From Desulfurococcales archaeon (lineage in GTDB: Archaea > Thermoproteota > Thermoprotei_A > Sulfolobales > Ignisphaeraceae), in NCBI GenBank assembly GCA_027066265.1, contig JAMOOB010000448.1:1-6130 (forward strand): a stretch of 6,130 bases of DNA. Direction: 5' to 3'. A model generated the notes under the pieces. That model was given only the letters and a program-made list of their open reading frames with translations. It searched no databases and was not told the origin of the DNA. The first letter of the stretch is position 1; the number at the start of each line of letters is the position of its first letter. This document shows, in pieces, positions 6,061 through 6,130 of the stretch. Both the position numbers and the translations under genes were made by a program.

Positions 6061-6130
6061 ATGGAGATCGTGAGAGAGGTTAGATACGATGAACGTAGAT
6101 GGCGTATTCTTGCAGAGAAGAGAGCGAAAG
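6061..6130 (+). CDS. N-terminus of an unidentified protein (3' end outside window)
   Basis: Only 23 codons are visible, starting MEIVREVRYDERRW and continuing with a charged, probably helical stretch rich in Arg, Lys and Glu. The frame is open to the window edge and a good GAGGAG precedes the ATG. The opening (a short beta-like stretch, then Tyr-Asp and Arg-Trp followed by a basic helix) faintly recalls archaeal nucleotidyltransferase-domain proteins, but this is a memory-based impression and no function is assigned. It is transcribed divergently from the protease gene. Confidence 0.6.
   Translation, partial: MEIVREVRYDERRWRILAEKRAK

Noticed and set aside
1..6130. CRISPR array, insertion sequence, tRNA, rRNA or intein
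   Set aside because: No regularly spaced repeats, transposase, terminal inverted repeats or tRNA-like fold were seen, and the polymerase motifs are uninterrupted.

Overview
The window looks like part of the chromosome of a hyperthermophilic crenarchaeon (Thermoproteota), probably Desulfurococcales or a close relative. The reasons are an archaeal TyrRS, an archaeal DnaG with a Toprim domain, a family-B DNA polymerase whose sequence and length closely recall the Pyrodictium/Aeropyrum PolB3-type enzymes, an Ard1/RimI-type acetyltransferase, a cysteine-rich membrane protease, and a box C/D sRNA. This is from reading the proteins; no search was run.

Layout: bases 1-474 (+) are the 3' part of tyrS, cut by the window edge. 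After 34 bases comes dnaG (509-1831, +) with its own GGTGA ribosome binding site. dnaG meets polB (4242-1828, -) tail to tail, with the two stop codons overlapping by 4 bases. Upstream of polB on the same strand are a Naa10/RimI-like acetyltransferase (4804-4295) and an M50 site-2 protease (5997-4810), separated by only 5 bases, so protease-acetyltransferase-polB may be one transcription unit. A divergent gene begins at 6061 (+) and runs off the window.

The most notable object is not a protein gene. On the + strand at about 4308-4365, antisense to the last codons of the acetyltransferase gene, there is a complete archaeal box C/D sRNA: C (4312-4318), D' (4331-4334), C' (4339-4345) and D (4358-4361). 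All four boxes match consensus, both guides are exactly 12 nt, and the D'-C' spacer is 4 nt. The D' guide appears able to pair with the conserved 23S rRNA strand next to the peptidyl transferase centre (about E. coli 2505-2516), which would predict 2'-O-methylation of the equivalent of G2509. The overlap also explains the odd serine-rich tail of the acetyltransferase, which is the antisense reading of the boxes and guides.

Functionally the window is information processing (tRNA charging, primase/exosome factor, DNA polymerase, rRNA modification guide, protein N-acetylation) plus one membrane protease. No mobile elements, CRISPR arrays, tRNA or rRNA genes were seen, and there is no gene-free stretch over about 65 bases.
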